A DNA stretch of 32,236 nt from Aureispira sp. (GCA_024222455.1 JAAEPD010000278.1:1-32236), one strand, 5' to 3'; counted from the stretch's first letter, positions 16,417-24,676 are shown. A program made the numbers and translations. The notes: generated by a model not told the origin, from the sequence alone.

Positions 16417-17541
16417 TTAGTCATTTTGAGGGCCATAAGCTGCTCTTAGTTTACGATACGTTTCAGACGTTTGATATTGTACACAACGTTCTAATAGATT
16501 AGATTCCCATTCTTCATTTTCGGTAGGGCCATGTCCCATAGAGATCATATCTATATCTATATTGTCTTTGATATAATAAATGCAGGACCAAAGCCATTCA
16601 TGTGGAGCATTTTTAGGAACATATTCGATACTTTCAGAAGTAAAAATAAGTTCACCGTTTTGGAGGACTAAAGCATCTCTGTATTCATGCCCATTAGTAT
16701 CATTATATACTACCTTATATCTATCTGGATCTGTAGTTGCAGGAACCGTTACAATAATAATTTCTAGGTTAGGTTTCTCCAAAAAACAATAATGCCAATC
16801 TTCTGTAGGGTGTGTCATTTTTGGTGTAGATTCTAGACAAGTAGATACTTTATTTCCTACTAAAGAATCAATCTCTTTTACATAACTTTCTTTATCAAAA
16901 GCACTATTTTCTTTTTCTGTTTTTTGTTCAGATACTATTTTGAGTTGATCTCCATTTAATTCAAAAACTATAGTAACTTTATAATCTTGGAAAAATTCCT
17001 CTCTAACATTAACATAACTATAGCTATAATTGATCTTGATTTGCTGTTCAGTTTTCTCTAGTTCTATTTCCTCAAAACCCGTTTGTATAGTTGCTGTATA
17101 AGGTGTCGTGCCACAGTTTTCTAAGTTTTTAAGAGCAGTGGCATCTTGTGAAAATGCTTTTTTGAGTGGCCCTAAGTGTTCTTCAGAGCATTGGCAGCCC
17201 AAGTTTAGGGCAGAGAGTAGGAGACATTCTAGATTGCTACGATCTTCATTAGGTTTGTCATCCTTCCACCAACAGTCTGTGCCAATAGATAAGGCTATAT
17301 AACCTAAAGCCATCCGTTCGGGCTCTGTTATGTTGGTCATGAAGTCGTTGTCTATAACATACTCTGCGGTATTGTCAGGACCACCTATTTCTGTCCAAAG
17401 CACCTTTGTTGTTTTTGGAGTAGGGGTGGTGTTTTCTACAGAATCTTGTGCAGAAGTATTGTTTGTAGTTGAGTTGTTGTTGTCTGTTTGGGTACAGCTG
17501 ACAAGACTGATAAAGAATATAAGAATTGCTAAAAATTTCAT
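16417..17541 (-). CDS. Lipoprotein of unknown function with Cys-rich N-terminal half
   Basis: A 374-residue lipoprotein: signal MKFLAILIFFISLVSC with lipobox L-V-S-C (Cys16), then a Thr/Asn/Ser-rich tether (about 17-45). The following part holds several cysteines (CWWK, LECLLLSALNLGCQC, ENCGTT, CLEST, CFLEK, CIYYI, ERC), which suggests disulfides in an exported domain; no family recognised. Start choice: the frame extends to a TTG at 17559, but ATG 17541 starts the signal peptide and lies just after a good promoter (17557-17588), so it is used. It is first in a unit with 15294-16415 and 14247-15272. Confidence 0.68.
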   Translation of the reverse strand: MKFLAILIFFISLVSCTQTDNNNSTTNNTSAQDSVENTTPTPKTTKVLWTEIGGPDNTAEYVIDNDFMTNITEPERMALGYIALSIGTDCWWKDDKPNEDRSNLECLLLSALNLGCQCSEEHLGPLKKAFSQDATALKNLENCGTTPYTATIQTGFEEIELEKTEQQIKINYSYSYVNVREEFFQDYKVTIVFELNGDQLKIVSEQKTEKENSAFDKESYVKEIDSLVGNKVSTCLESTPKMTHPTEDWHYCFLEKPNLEIIIVTVPATTDPDRYKVVYNDTNGHEYRDALVLQNGELIFTSESIEYVPKNAPHEWLWSCIYYIKDNIDIDMISMGHGPTENEEWESNLLERCVQYQTSETYRKLRAAYGPQND

Positions 17542-17556
17542 AATAATAATTTTTCT

Positions 17557-17588
17557 CAAAGTTAGATAGTGTGTGTTAGAAGAGCAAA
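17557..17588 (-). promoter_or_regulatory. Bacteroidota-type promoter for the lipoprotein unit
   Basis: Read on the minus strand: TTTG (17588-17585), 20 nt, then TAACTTTG (17564-17557). This is an exact fit to the TTTG...TAnnTTTG pattern. Transcription would begin about 10 nt before the ATG at 17541, giving a very short leader and arguing against a start at 17559. Confidence 0.6.
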
Positions 17589-17620
17589 TGATTTTTCTTT
17601 AAAAGTTAAAGCTTCAAGCC

Positions 17621-18583
17621 TTAAAATCCAAGAGTACAACGAGGAAGCCTTTTTTTTAGCTGTTTGAGATCTTGTAAAAGTGATTCTGTTAGTTCTTCTG
17701 GTTGATAAAAATAAAAATATCGAAGTTTTGTTAGGTTTTGTAGTTCCTTAGGAAGGGAGGGGATAAGGCCATTATATGAAGAAGTAAAACTTAAATCTAA
17801 GTATTCTAAATTTTTTAAATTACCAATAGAGGAATCGAGTTCTATTAATGGATTCATTGTGAAATCAAGAGCTTTAAGGTTAGAAAGTTGACCTAATATT
17901 TTGGGGGTTTTATGGAAGAAGCAAGATGTAAAGTTTAGTTTTTGGAGTTGTTGGAGGTTAGCCATTTCTTTGGGTAAGGACTTGATAGGAGAATAAATCC
18001 AATCTAAGCGATTTAGATTTGTTAAGGAAGTTATTCCTTTAGGAATACTGTCTAAGCCTGAAAAGACAACAAGCAATGAATTGATATTAGGATGTGTTGT
18101 TTCCCAAAATTTATGATCAAAAATATCTTTTTTAGGACGGATTAAACATAGAACTTCTGTAGTTTTTGAAACTTCCTCTAAGCTAAGAGCTAATTGATAG
18201 GGGCGAGTGAGTTGATCTGCATATATAATAAAATTTTGTCCACTAGTATCTTGAGTAATAAAAAAAAAGTTTTGCTCTGCGTTTCCTATATCGATCACCT
18301 CCTCATACATATACTCAAACTCATCGTCTGTACCATCTAGAATCCAATATTCTAAATCTATAGCTTGGCAAAGCATTTTTACAGACTTCCATACTCCTAA
18401 GTTTTTAATAATCTTGCCTCGTTTTTTCTTGAAATACCAAAGGCTATCAGCTTTTTGGGTGAGTAAAAGTTTTTTGATGTTCCATGTTTTAGATTCATCA
18501 GTTGGATTACTTTGAGCTAGTGTGTGCGGAGTAGTACAACTACCAATAAAAAATAAGGAAAAAAAGAGGATTGAAAATTTCAT
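17621..18583 (-). CDS. Leucine-rich-repeat lipoprotein
   Basis: A 320-residue exported lipoprotein: signal MKFSILFFSLFFIGSC with lipobox I-G-S-C (Cys16). The first half (to about residue 165) is unrecognised. The second half holds about five leucine-rich repeats of 22-24 residues, for example SLTNLNRLDWIYSPIKSLP, NLQQLQKLNFTSC, QLSNLKALDFTMNPL, NLKNLEYLDLSF and NLTKLRYFYFY. LRRs of this type bind proteins at the cell surface; the partner is unknown. Start choice: the frame continues upstream to 18682, but ATG 18583 begins a proper lipoprotein signal and is preceded by a TATTTTTG box (18602-18609). It is separate from the downstream lipoprotein unit. Confidence 0.78.
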   Translation of the reverse strand: MKFSILFFSLFFIGSCTTPHTLAQSNPTDESKTWNIKKLLLTQKADSLWYFKKKRGKIIKNLGVWKSVKMLCQAIDLEYWILDGTDDEFEYMYEEVIDIGNAEQNFFFITQDTSGQNFIIYADQLTRPYQLALSLEEVSKTTEVLCLIRPKKDIFDHKFWETTHPNINSLLVVFSGLDSIPKGITSLTNLNRLDWIYSPIKSLPKEMANLQQLQKLNFTSCFFHKTPKILGQLSNLKALDFTMNPLIELDSSIGNLKNLEYLDLSFTSSYNGLIPSLPKELQNLTKLRYFYFYQPEELTESLLQDLKQLKKRLPRCTLGF

Positions 18584-18601
18584 GTGCTGTGTTTTATAGT
18601 A

Positions 18602-18609
18602 CAAAAATA
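18602..18609 (-). promoter_or_regulatory. Possible -7 box for the LRR lipoprotein gene
   Basis: TATTTTTG on the minus strand, 19 nt before the ATG at 18583, matches TAnnTTTG. No clear TTG/TTTG is seen at the -33 distance, so support is partial. Confidence 0.35.
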
Positions 18610-18738
18610 TTAGTGAATTTACAGTCTTGCTTCTAGACAGAAAGTGTGCCATGAGGATGGAAAAGAATACAAAAAGGAACAAGTGATAGCATAGCTTTAG
18701 TAAGTGGTCAAATTCCTTATTCTTTGGGGACGTTAATT

Positions 18739-18771
18739 AAAAAAGGACCAGCCAAGTTATTGACTAGTCCT
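18739..18771 (-). terminator. Intrinsic terminator of the ppk2 pair
   Basis: On the minus strand, AGGACTAG (18771-18764) pairs with CTGGTCCT (18751-18744) over 8 bp with one G-U, loop 12 nt, followed by six T. It lies 27 nt after the stop of the second ppk2 gene. Confidence 0.75.
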
Positions 18772-18797
18772 AAGTATATTGTTATTTGTCACTGTAG

Positions 18798-19598
18798 TTA
18801 TTCTTCATCTAAAGTACCATCTTGATAAGGGATTGTATCTAAAATGTATTGCAATGCTTCGATGCGAGCCTCTGTTTTTCTATTGGCATTGATAACAACC
18901 CAAGGAGATGCTTCTGTATTGGTATGCTTAAACATCTGTTTTTTGTACATACTATACTTGCCCCAAAGTTCCTGAGCTTTTTTGTCTACATCAGTCATTT
19001 TCCATTTTTTGAGTGGGCTATTTCTAATTTCTTTGAATCGAGTAGCTTGTTCTTCTTTAGATATAGAAAAGTACAGTTTGAGAAGGTAGGTGTCTGATTG
19101 TAAAATCATTTTTTCAAAATCGTTGACCTGATCCATAAAAATTTTATACTGTTCATCTGTACAGAAACCATTTACAGGTTCTACTATTGCTCTATTGTAC
19201 CAACTTCGATCAAAAAATACAATCTCGCCAGGTTTGGGGAGTTGATTTACATAGCGTTGGAAGTACCATTGACCAGCTTCTTCGCTAGTAGGTTTTGGGA
19301 GAGCTACCTTCCTGAAATAACGAGGGTTGATATGAGCTGTGATACGTCGTATAGCACCACCTTTGCCAGCAGCATCACGTCCTTCAAAAATAATGACGAT
19401 CTTTTTTTTATTTTTCATCGTCCAATTTTGGACTTTGATAAGCTCTGTTTGAAGCTCTTTGAGTTTAGTCTCGTATTTAGCAAAACGAAGAGCCTTTTTT
19501 ATATCCGTTTTTTTATCTGCAAAAAGGTTTTTTAGGCCAACACGAGTATTGAGTAGTTCCAGTTCTTCTGGAGTAATATCCAATAATTTATTTTTCAT
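18798..19598 (-). CDS. ppk2: Polyphosphate kinase 2 family protein (second of a tandem pair)
   Basis: A 266-residue cytoplasmic PPK2 enzyme, which moves phosphate between inorganic polyphosphate and nucleotides. Seen: Walker A EGRDAAGKG (72-80), the lid-entry QWYFQRYVNQLPKPGEIVFFDRSWYNRA with Walker B FFDRSWYNR (128-136), and downstream KKWKMTDVDKKAQELW. The length and single PPK2 domain fit class I-type enzymes; whether ADP, GDP or AMP is used cannot be read from the sequence. Start choice: ATG 19598; an in-frame TTG at 19613 would add five residues without support. It follows the paralogue at 19622-20476 by 23 nt, so they form one operon ended by the hairpin at 18739-18771. Confidence 0.9.
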   Translation of the reverse strand: MKNKLLDITPEELELLNTRVGLKNLFADKKTDIKKALRFAKYETKLKELQTELIKVQNWTMKNKKKIVIIFEGRDAAGKGGAIRRITAHINPRYFRKVALPKPTSEEAGQWYFQRYVNQLPKPGEIVFFDRSWYNRAIVEPVNGFCTDEQYKIFMDQVNDFEKMILQSDTYLLKLYFSISKEEQATRFKEIRNSPLKKWKMTDVDKKAQELWGKYSMYKKQMFKHTNTEASPWVVINANRKTEARIEALQYILDTIPYQDGTLDEE

Positions 19599-19621
19599 AA
19601 TAAGAATGTTCAATTGATTGA

Positions 19622-20476
19622 TTAAATATCGATTTGTTCCATGTGTCTATAGTATCTTAAGATCACATTAGGGTCGGGCAAAATGCTTGTTTTGCTTCTA
19701 GTATGCCCTGTATAATTAAATCTAGAAAGAACATATCGAATACTCTCTAGGCGTGCAACTCGTTTTTGATTTGTTTTGACAATAATCCAAGGACTAAAGG
19801 TCGTATGTGTTTTAGAAAACATTTGTTCCTTATAATGACTGTATTTGTCCCAAAGTTCTTGACCTTTTTTATCAACAGGACTGAATTTCCATTTTTTGAG
19901 TGGATTTTCCAATCTAGATTGGAAGCGTTTACTTTGTTCTTCTTTAGAGATAGAGAACCAAAATTTGATTAGAATAACCCCATCCTCATACAACATATGT
20001 TCAAACTCAGGCACCTGAACCATAAATTTATCATACTGTGCCTTATTACAAAAACCCATTACAGGCTCTACTACAGCTCTGTTGTACCAACTACGGTCAA
20101 AAAAAACAATTTCACCAGGGTTTGGTAGTTCTTTGATGTATCTGCGGAAGTACCACTGTCCTGTTTCTACTTCTGTAGGTTTAGATAGTGCAACCACTCG
20201 CATTGATCTAGGGTTGAGGTGTTCCGTAAATCGTTTGATAGAGCCTCCTTTACCTGCTGCATCACGCCCTTCAAATAAGATGGCAACACGCAATTTTTTT
20301 CTAGAAACCCATCGTTGAAAATTAACTAATTCTGCTTGTAGCAGCTTCAATTCCTCTTCATAGCGCAAGTTTCGTAATACTTTTTTGATATTAATACCTT
20401 TTTTGGCAGCTATATCCATCAAGTCTTTACGCTTTGATACTTTCCTCAAGTCTTCGAGGTTATACCTATTCTCCAT
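19622..20476 (-). CDS. ppk2: Polyphosphate kinase 2 family protein (first of a tandem pair)
   Basis: A 284-residue PPK2 enzyme. Seen: Walker A EGRDAAGKGG (69-78), QWYFRRYIKELPNPGEIVFFDRSWYNRA with Walker B (125-133), and KKWKFSPVDKKGQELW. It is clearly similar to the product of the next gene over the whole core, but differs at its N- and C-termini; here there is an additional basic tail with SKTSILPDPNVILRYYRHM. Having two PPK2s suggests different nucleotide preference or opposite preferred directions (polyP-driven NTP synthesis versus polyP storage); this is inference. It is first in the two-gene operon, divergent from the mvaD unit across a 469-nt gap. Confidence 0.9.
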   Translation of the reverse strand: MENRYNLEDLRKVSKRKDLMDIAAKKGINIKKVLRNLRYEEELKLLQAELVNFQRWVSRKKLRVAILFEGRDAAGKGGSIKRFTEHLNPRSMRVVALSKPTEVETGQWYFRRYIKELPNPGEIVFFDRSWYNRAVVEPVMGFCNKAQYDKFMVQVPEFEHMLYEDGVILIKFWFSISKEEQSKRFQSRLENPLKKWKFSPVDKKGQELWDKYSHYKEQMFSKTHTTFSPWIIVKTNQKRVARLESIRYVLSRFNYTGHTRSKTSILPDPNVILRYYRHMEQIDI

Positions 20477-20839
20477 TTTAGCTTTGTTTTGTAGTTTTAA
20501 AAATGACCCTTAAGATCGCTATCTCAAAGGATGTAGAGTATGACCTAAGTCATTATAAATAGTGATTATGATAAGCTGTTTTCTATATAGTGAGTGAGTG
20601 TATTCACAAGACAAAATTGCTCTAAGGTTGAATGTGTTAATGTTGAATAAAAACAAGGAAGATACCCCTTTTTGAGTCTTGAAAACGAAGCTTAAATAAT
20701 AAGATTTTCCTAAAAATAAGAGTAAAAAAATACCAAAAAAACATTAGACTTTCAACATTCAACCAATAAACATTGAGAATGAGCATCTAAATTCCCTTTA
20801 GAGATTTAGATGTGTTTACCCTAAGTGTATCTATGCTTT

Positions 20840-20872
20840 TTTGTTAGAGATTGATGGATTTTATTATTTTTG
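20840..20872 (+). promoter_or_regulatory. Bacteroidota-type promoter for the mvaD unit
   Basis: TTTG (20840-20843), 21 nt, then TATTTTTG (20865-20872) matches the -33/-7 pattern. Transcription would start near 20877 and give a leader of about 70 nt that contains the dyad at 20894-20929. Confidence 0.6.
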
Positions 20873-20893
20873 CTGAACAATTCGCTAAAAGTG

Positions 20894-20929
20894 ATATTAC
20901 TAGTGCATTATTTGACATATTAGTAATAT
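20894..20929 (+). promoter_or_regulatory. Dyad in the mvaD leader
   Basis: ATATTACTA (20894-20902) and TAGTAATAT (20921-20929) are perfect 9-bp reverse complements around an 18-nt loop, 16 nt before the mvaD ATG. They could form a leader hairpin near the ribosome site or a dimeric regulator site. Confidence 0.4.
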
Positions 20930-20945
20930 ACAAAATCTATAGATA

Positions 20946-21980
20946 ATGAAAATAACTTGGCAGAGCCCATCTAACTTAGCATTAATAAAATATTGGGGCA
21001 AACACGGAAGACAATTACCCCAAAATGCTTCTATTAGTTTGACCTTACAAAACGCATATTCTGAGACTTCTTTATCCTATGCAGAAAAAGAGGATGATGG
21101 GAAACTAGATTTAGATTTTTATTTTGAAGGTAAATCTAACCCTGCTTTTGGAGCACGTATAGAGAAGTTTTTAAACTCTATAGTAGAGGAAGAATTTCCA
21201 TTCTTGACAGCATATAAGCTGAAAATTGAGTCACACAACTCATTCCCTCATTCTGCAGGTATTGCTTCTTCGGCTTCAAGTATGAGTGCATTGGCACTTT
21301 GCCTAATGTCTATGGAGCGGATGGTAAGCATAACACTGCCTAACGAAGAACTCTTCTATAAAAAAGCCTCTCATATAGCACGTTTGGGTTCTGGGTCAGC
21401 AAGTCGCTCTGTTTATCCTTATGTTTCGGTGTGGGGTAAGACTAGCCATATCCCTAAAGCGGATGACGAATTTGCTATTCCTTATGCCAATGAGGTACAC
21501 AGTACCTTCCAAAACTTCCATGATGATATTCTAATGGTGAGTAAACAGGAAAAAAGTGTGTCTAGTTCGGCCGGACATGGTCTAATGGAAGGCAACCCAT
21601 TTGCAGCTATACGTTATCAGCAAGCGCATGAAAATATGGGTAAATTATTGCCAGCAATGCAAGCTGGAGATCTAGAAACTTTTGGAGAGATTACAGAGGC
21701 AGAAGCGCTAATGTTACATGCTTTGATGATGACATCTAAACCTTCTTATATATTAATGGAGGGCAACTCTCTAGAAATAATTAAGCGTGTGCAAGCATGG
21801 AGAAAGGAGACTAAAAATCCTTTGTATTTTAGTTTAGATGCTGGACCTAATTTGCATTTGTTATATCCCAATAGTATTCAGCAAGAAGTTAGCGATTTTA
21901 TCAACAGCGATTTAATTCAATTTTGCCAAGATGGTCAGTACCTAAAAGATAGAATAGGAAACGGACCAAAACAATTATAG
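20946..21980 (+). CDS. mvaD: Diphosphomevalonate decarboxylase
   Basis: Last enzyme of the classical mevalonate route: ATP-dependent decarboxylation of diphosphomevalonate to isopentenyl diphosphate, in the cytoplasm. It is a 344-residue GHMP-fold protein. Seen: N-terminal SNLALIKYWGKHG (KYWGK 15-19) and NASISLTL, characteristic of the family; the phosphate loop HSAGIASSASS (102-112); ARLGSGSASRS (145-155); and near residue 292 DAGPN, containing the catalytic Asp. Length is within the usual 310-400 range. It lies first in a + strand unit, 4 nt ahead of the parvulin-like lipoprotein gene. With the GHMP kinase at 11822-12775 it shows that isoprenoids are made by the mevalonate pathway, although the other enzymes are not in this window. 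Confidence 0.93.
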   Translation: MKITWQSPSNLALIKYWGKHGRQLPQNASISLTLQNAYSETSLSYAEKEDDGKLDLDFYFEGKSNPAFGARIEKFLNSIVEEEFPFLTAYKLKIESHNSFPHSAGIASSASSMSALALCLMSMERMVSITLPNEELFYKKASHIARLGSGSASRSVYPYVSVWGKTSHIPKADDEFAIPYANEVHSTFQNFHDDILMVSKQEKSVSSSAGHGLMEGNPFAAIRYQQAHENMGKLLPAMQAGDLETFGEITEAEALMLHALMMTSKPSYILMEGNSLEIIKRVQAWRKETKNPLYFSLDAGPNLHLLYPNSIQQEVSDFINSDLIQFCQDGQYLKDRIGNGPKQL

Positions 21981-21984
21981 TATA

Positions 21985-22827
21985 ATGCATAAATACGGAT
22001 ATTTACTAATCTTTATATTAGGTTTGGTAGCCTGTGGAGGTACTGAAACAGAGGAAAAACAAGATGAACCTGCATTGGCCAAGGCACACGATCAGGTATT
22101 GTATGCCTCTGATATGGATGGAATAGGGGCAGGTCTTTCGAGTGAGGATAGTCTTTATCAAGTCAAGATGTATATTGAGAAATGGATACAAGATAAGCTT
22201 TTGCTAGAGGTAGCAGAAAGCAATGTATCTAATTTGGGTAAGATAGATCGTCTAGTAGCAGAATATAGAGCTTCTTTGATCCTCAATCAATACGAGCAAG
22301 CTTTGGTACAAGAGCGGTTAGACTCTTCTGTGACACCTCAACAGTTGGCAGATTATTATACCAAAAACAAAGAACAATACCAGTTTGGTTTGAGTTGGGT
22401 ACGTTGCCATTTTGTAAAAGTCTATCGGAAAATGGACGGGGTAAAAGACTTAAGGAAATGGTTTAAATCTGATGATGGGTTAGATTTTGATCGAGTCAAA
22501 TTATATTGTTCTGAGAACAAAACTGTACATATCTTAGACGAAGATACTTGGATCCGATTTGATAAATTGTTAAATCAAATTCCGAAGTCGGCTATCGAAC
22601 GTAGGCATTTGGAAGGTAGGTCTGTTTTGGACAAAACGGATGATAATCATCAATATTTACTTAGAATATTTGAATATAGAGATAAAAACGAGGCAACCCC
22701 TTTGCAAGAAGTAAAAGAAGAGGTGCGTCGAATAATCTTGCATCAACGACGTTCTCAAATATTGCAGGATGTACGTCGAGAAATTTACCAAAAAGGTAAA
22801 ACAGATGACAGTTTTGAAATTTATTAA
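21985..22827 (+). CDS. SurA/parvulin-like periplasmic lipoprotein
   Basis: A 280-residue lipoprotein with lipobox L-V-A-C (Cys17) in MHKYGYLLIFILGLVACGG. Next comes a helical chaperone-like segment (YIEKWIQDKLLLEVAESN...IDRLVAEYRASLILNQYEQAL), the link SVTPQQLADYYTKNKEQYQ, a region placed like a PPIC rotamase domain (about 130-235), and a final helix TPLQEVKEEVRRIILHQRR. This order is that of SurA-type peptidyl-prolyl isomerases, which help outer-membrane proteins fold. The rotamase part lacks the usual GGxLGW motif, so it may act only as a chaperone. It sits 4 nt after mvaD and is probably cotranscribed with it. The family is inferred from architecture. Confidence 0.68.
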   Translation: MHKYGYLLIFILGLVACGGTETEEKQDEPALAKAHDQVLYASDMDGIGAGLSSEDSLYQVKMYIEKWIQDKLLLEVAESNVSNLGKIDRLVAEYRASLILNQYEQALVQERLDSSVTPQQLADYYTKNKEQYQFGLSWVRCHFVKVYRKMDGVKDLRKWFKSDDGLDFDRVKLYCSENKTVHILDEDTWIRFDKLLNQIPKSAIERRHLEGRSVLDKTDDNHQYLLRIFEYRDKNEATPLQEVKEEVRRIILHQRRSQILQDVRREIYQKGKTDDSFEIY

Positions 22828-22848
22828 TGAATGTAATTTTTAATTGAA

Positions 22849-23481
22849 ATGAAGAATCTATCCCTTTTTCTCCTAACAGTATTAGCCTTTTCTTTATGGT
22901 CTTGTGGTGATGCAGAACCAACTAACAATTCGGAGTCAGATCCTAACACAACAGAGCATAACGAAACTGAAAATACAGATGCAACTGTTGACCATACCAC
23001 AGATGCTCCTGCTACATTGTCTATTGCACAAGATGTAAAAATAACTGCCGAAAAAGAACCTGATGAGCGAGGCTCTTATTGGGGGAGTCCTATGAAAGCA
23101 GAGTTGGCTGAAGGCTTTAGTATAGTAACTAAATCAGCTGATAAAGGTACTAAAGATTGGATGTTGGAAGAGTATACACTCCAAAAAGGAGGAGAGGTGC
23201 TTTATACATTTCCACACAAGGAAGAAGATATGCGTAGTGCTTTAGTCAATGCTACTCCAGATGCACAATGGTACCCTAAAGTACTTACCAAAGGCACACA
23301 AACAGCTATAGTTATGGCTCGTTATATGGGAGAAGATGCACCTAAGGCACATTTGGTAGATGTTATCAAAATTGAAGATGGGAAATATGTGGATTATTTA
23401 GAAGATGTAGCAGAGTATAATTATACAGATGACCTAACTAAAGAAGCTATAGAAGCATTGTTTGCCAAGACCTTTGAATAA
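22849..23481 (+). CDS. Lipoprotein of unknown function, 210 residues
   Basis: Signal MKNLSLFLLTVLAFSLWSC with lipobox L-W-S-C (Cys19), then an Asn/Glu/Thr/Asp-rich tether (about 20-60). The compact C-terminal domain (about 62-210) contains SYWGSPMKAELAEGF, WYPKVLTKGTQTAIVMARYMG and a final helix DLTKEAIEALFAKTFE. No family recognised. It lies 21 nt after the parvulin-like gene, so it is likely third in the mvaD unit. The acidic low-complexity tether is like those used to hold domains away from the membrane. Confidence 0.65.
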   Translation: MKNLSLFLLTVLAFSLWSCGDAEPTNNSESDPNTTEHNETENTDATVDHTTDAPATLSIAQDVKITAEKEPDERGSYWGSPMKAELAEGFSIVTKSADKGTKDWMLEEYTLQKGGEVLYTFPHKEEDMRSALVNATPDAQWYPKVLTKGTQTAIVMARYMGEDAPKAHLVDVIKIEDGKYVDYLEDVAEYNYTDDLTKEAIEALFAKTFE

Positions 23482-23526
23482 AAAGCGTGGAAACTTCAAA
23501 TTATTAAAAAGATAATAACTATATTT

Positions 23527-23690
23527 AGAGCATGTTAAAATTTATTCTAATTGTTAATATGAAATGCCAATTTCTATAGCTTAGCAGCTTTTTTTACCAC
23601 AATAGCTAAGGCTATTATTCTAAAAAAGAGCTTTAATCTCTAAAAATTACATGCTCATATTATTCAAAATAATAACTTTAAACATGCTCT
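23527..23690. repeat. Palindromic intergenic block bounded by a 10-bp inverted repeat
   Basis: AGAGCATGTT (23527-23536) and AACATGCTCT (23681-23690) are perfect inverted ends of a 164-nt block. Inside, ATAGC-TTAGC pairs with GCTAA-G-GCTAT across one bulge, and a further short hairpin lies at TTATT...AATAA. No transposase is present. It could be a MITE-like insertion or a structured 3' region. Confidence 0.5.
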
Positions 23691-23719
23691 TAACCAGAAG
23701 AGAGCTTTCCTAGCCAATT

Positions 23720-24589
23720 ATGAATATTCAACAGCCAAAAACTATGAGAACCCATACTTTACTGCTGGTTTTGCTATATATAGTACTGTATTTACCCTCT
23801 TGTGTAACTATTACAAATGAGGAAATGTCTGATGGTGTATTGCCAGATACAGTTGTTTTATCTATAGAGCCTAAGCGTACAGATGTCCAAATACAACAAA
23901 CAGATACTACATACGATATTATTTCGTATTGGACAGATCCTGTTACAGGACGTATTTTGTATACAGCCGAGACAGAGTCTTATAAGCACGGACAGTTGCA
24001 TGGGACTAAAATAGAATGGAACGAAAACGGAGATACTGTTCACCTTTCTTTTTGGGAGGATGGTATTCATGTAGATTCTTCTCTCAACTGGTATGACTCT
24101 AGAGTGGTGAAACAACGCGTTTTTTATTCGCTAAAGCGTAATGGCAATAAAGAGTATGAAGTAAACTATCATCCTAATGGAAAATCTTCTACAGATACAA
24201 TCTGGTATACCAATGGATGGAGAAATGGTGCAGTAACGTACTATGATACTACAGGATATAGAGCTACTGAAACTTACTTCTATGCAGATAATGAGTTGAT
24301 CGGTATTGAGATATATAATGATCAATACTTAGCTCTAGACCGAAATGCAAGAAACTTACGTCAACAAATTTATTTGGATTCTATCAAGCAGTCTAAAGAT
24401 ACTTTATTGACTACTGTATTTGCAGAGCAAGAGAAGAAGCAACAAGATGAGTCTTCGGCAGCTTATAGCGAATGGGACAATTCAGATGAAGATTCTGAAT
24501 ACCTACTGAAAGAGTTAAAAGGCGAATTGCCTGAACCTAAGGCAGATTCTGCCGAAACAAAAGATGGAGAGACAGGACAAGGGACATAG
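23720..24589 (+). CDS. MORN-2-like repeat lipoprotein
   Basis: A 289-residue lipoprotein (lipobox L-P-S-C) with tandem YwqK/MORN-2-like repeats in the middle: YKHGQLHGTKIEWNENGDTV, EYEVNYHPNGKSSTDTIWY, NGWRNGAVTYYDTTGY, then ETYFYADNELIGIEIY. Such repeats (W/Y-x-NG-x2-G-x4-Y) are common in Bacteroidota exported proteins; some are labelled 'YwqK antitoxin', but there is no toxin gene here. The C-terminus (about 225-289) is a charged, low-complexity Glu/Asp/Lys tail. Start: ATG 23720 is given; ATG 23744 would start right at the signal peptide and is equally possible. A strong terminator follows. Confidence 0.72.
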   Translation: MNIQQPKTMRTHTLLLVLLYIVLYLPSCVTITNEEMSDGVLPDTVVLSIEPKRTDVQIQQTDTTYDIISYWTDPVTGRILYTAETESYKHGQLHGTKIEWNENGDTVHLSFWEDGIHVDSSLNWYDSRVVKQRVFYSLKRNGNKEYEVNYHPNGKSSTDTIWYTNGWRNGAVTYYDTTGYRATETYFYADNELIGIEIYNDQYLALDRNARNLRQQIYLDSIKQSKDTLLTTVFAEQEKKQQDESSAAYSEWDNSDEDSEYLLKELKGELPEPKADSAETKDGETGQGT

Positions 24590-24641
24590 TGTTTCTGTAG
24601 GGTTTAGTAAACTATAAATTAAAATTTGAAGCAAAATATAG

Positions 24642-24676
24642 AGCGAAGGACTAGTTCCTTCGCTTTTCTTATTTTC
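24642..24676 (+). terminator. Intrinsic terminator after the MORN-like gene
   Basis: A perfect 9-bp stem AGCGAAGGA/TCCTTCGCT (24642-24650 with 24656-24664, 5-nt loop) is followed by TTTTCTTATTTT. It separates the mvaD-side unit from aroB; repeat element B starts immediately after it. Confidence 0.88.

Larger units (their letters stand above)
20477..20945. other. 469-nt divergent intergenic region, ppk2 / mvaD
   Basis: No convincing coding frame was found. What is seen: a small dyad ATGAC-N4-GTCAT (20540-20553) on the ppk2 side; an exact inverted pair GGTTGAATGT (20626-20635) with ACATTCAACC (20755-20764); and a 9-bp hairpin CATCTAAAT/ATTTAGATG near 20785-20815. The mvaD-side promoter and dyad are listed separately. 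The size and the number of dyads suggest regulation on both sides, or an old repeat insertion. Confidence 0.5.

Noticed and set aside
17606-17624. Terminator at the end of the LRR lipoprotein gene
   Set aside because: The 6-bp stem overlaps the stop codon, includes a G-U pair and has only a broken T tract; too weak to call.
23720-24589. Antitoxin of a toxin-antitoxin pair (YwqK-like)
   Set aside because: The repeats are MORN-2-like, but the protein is an exported lipoprotein and no toxin-like gene lies next to it.
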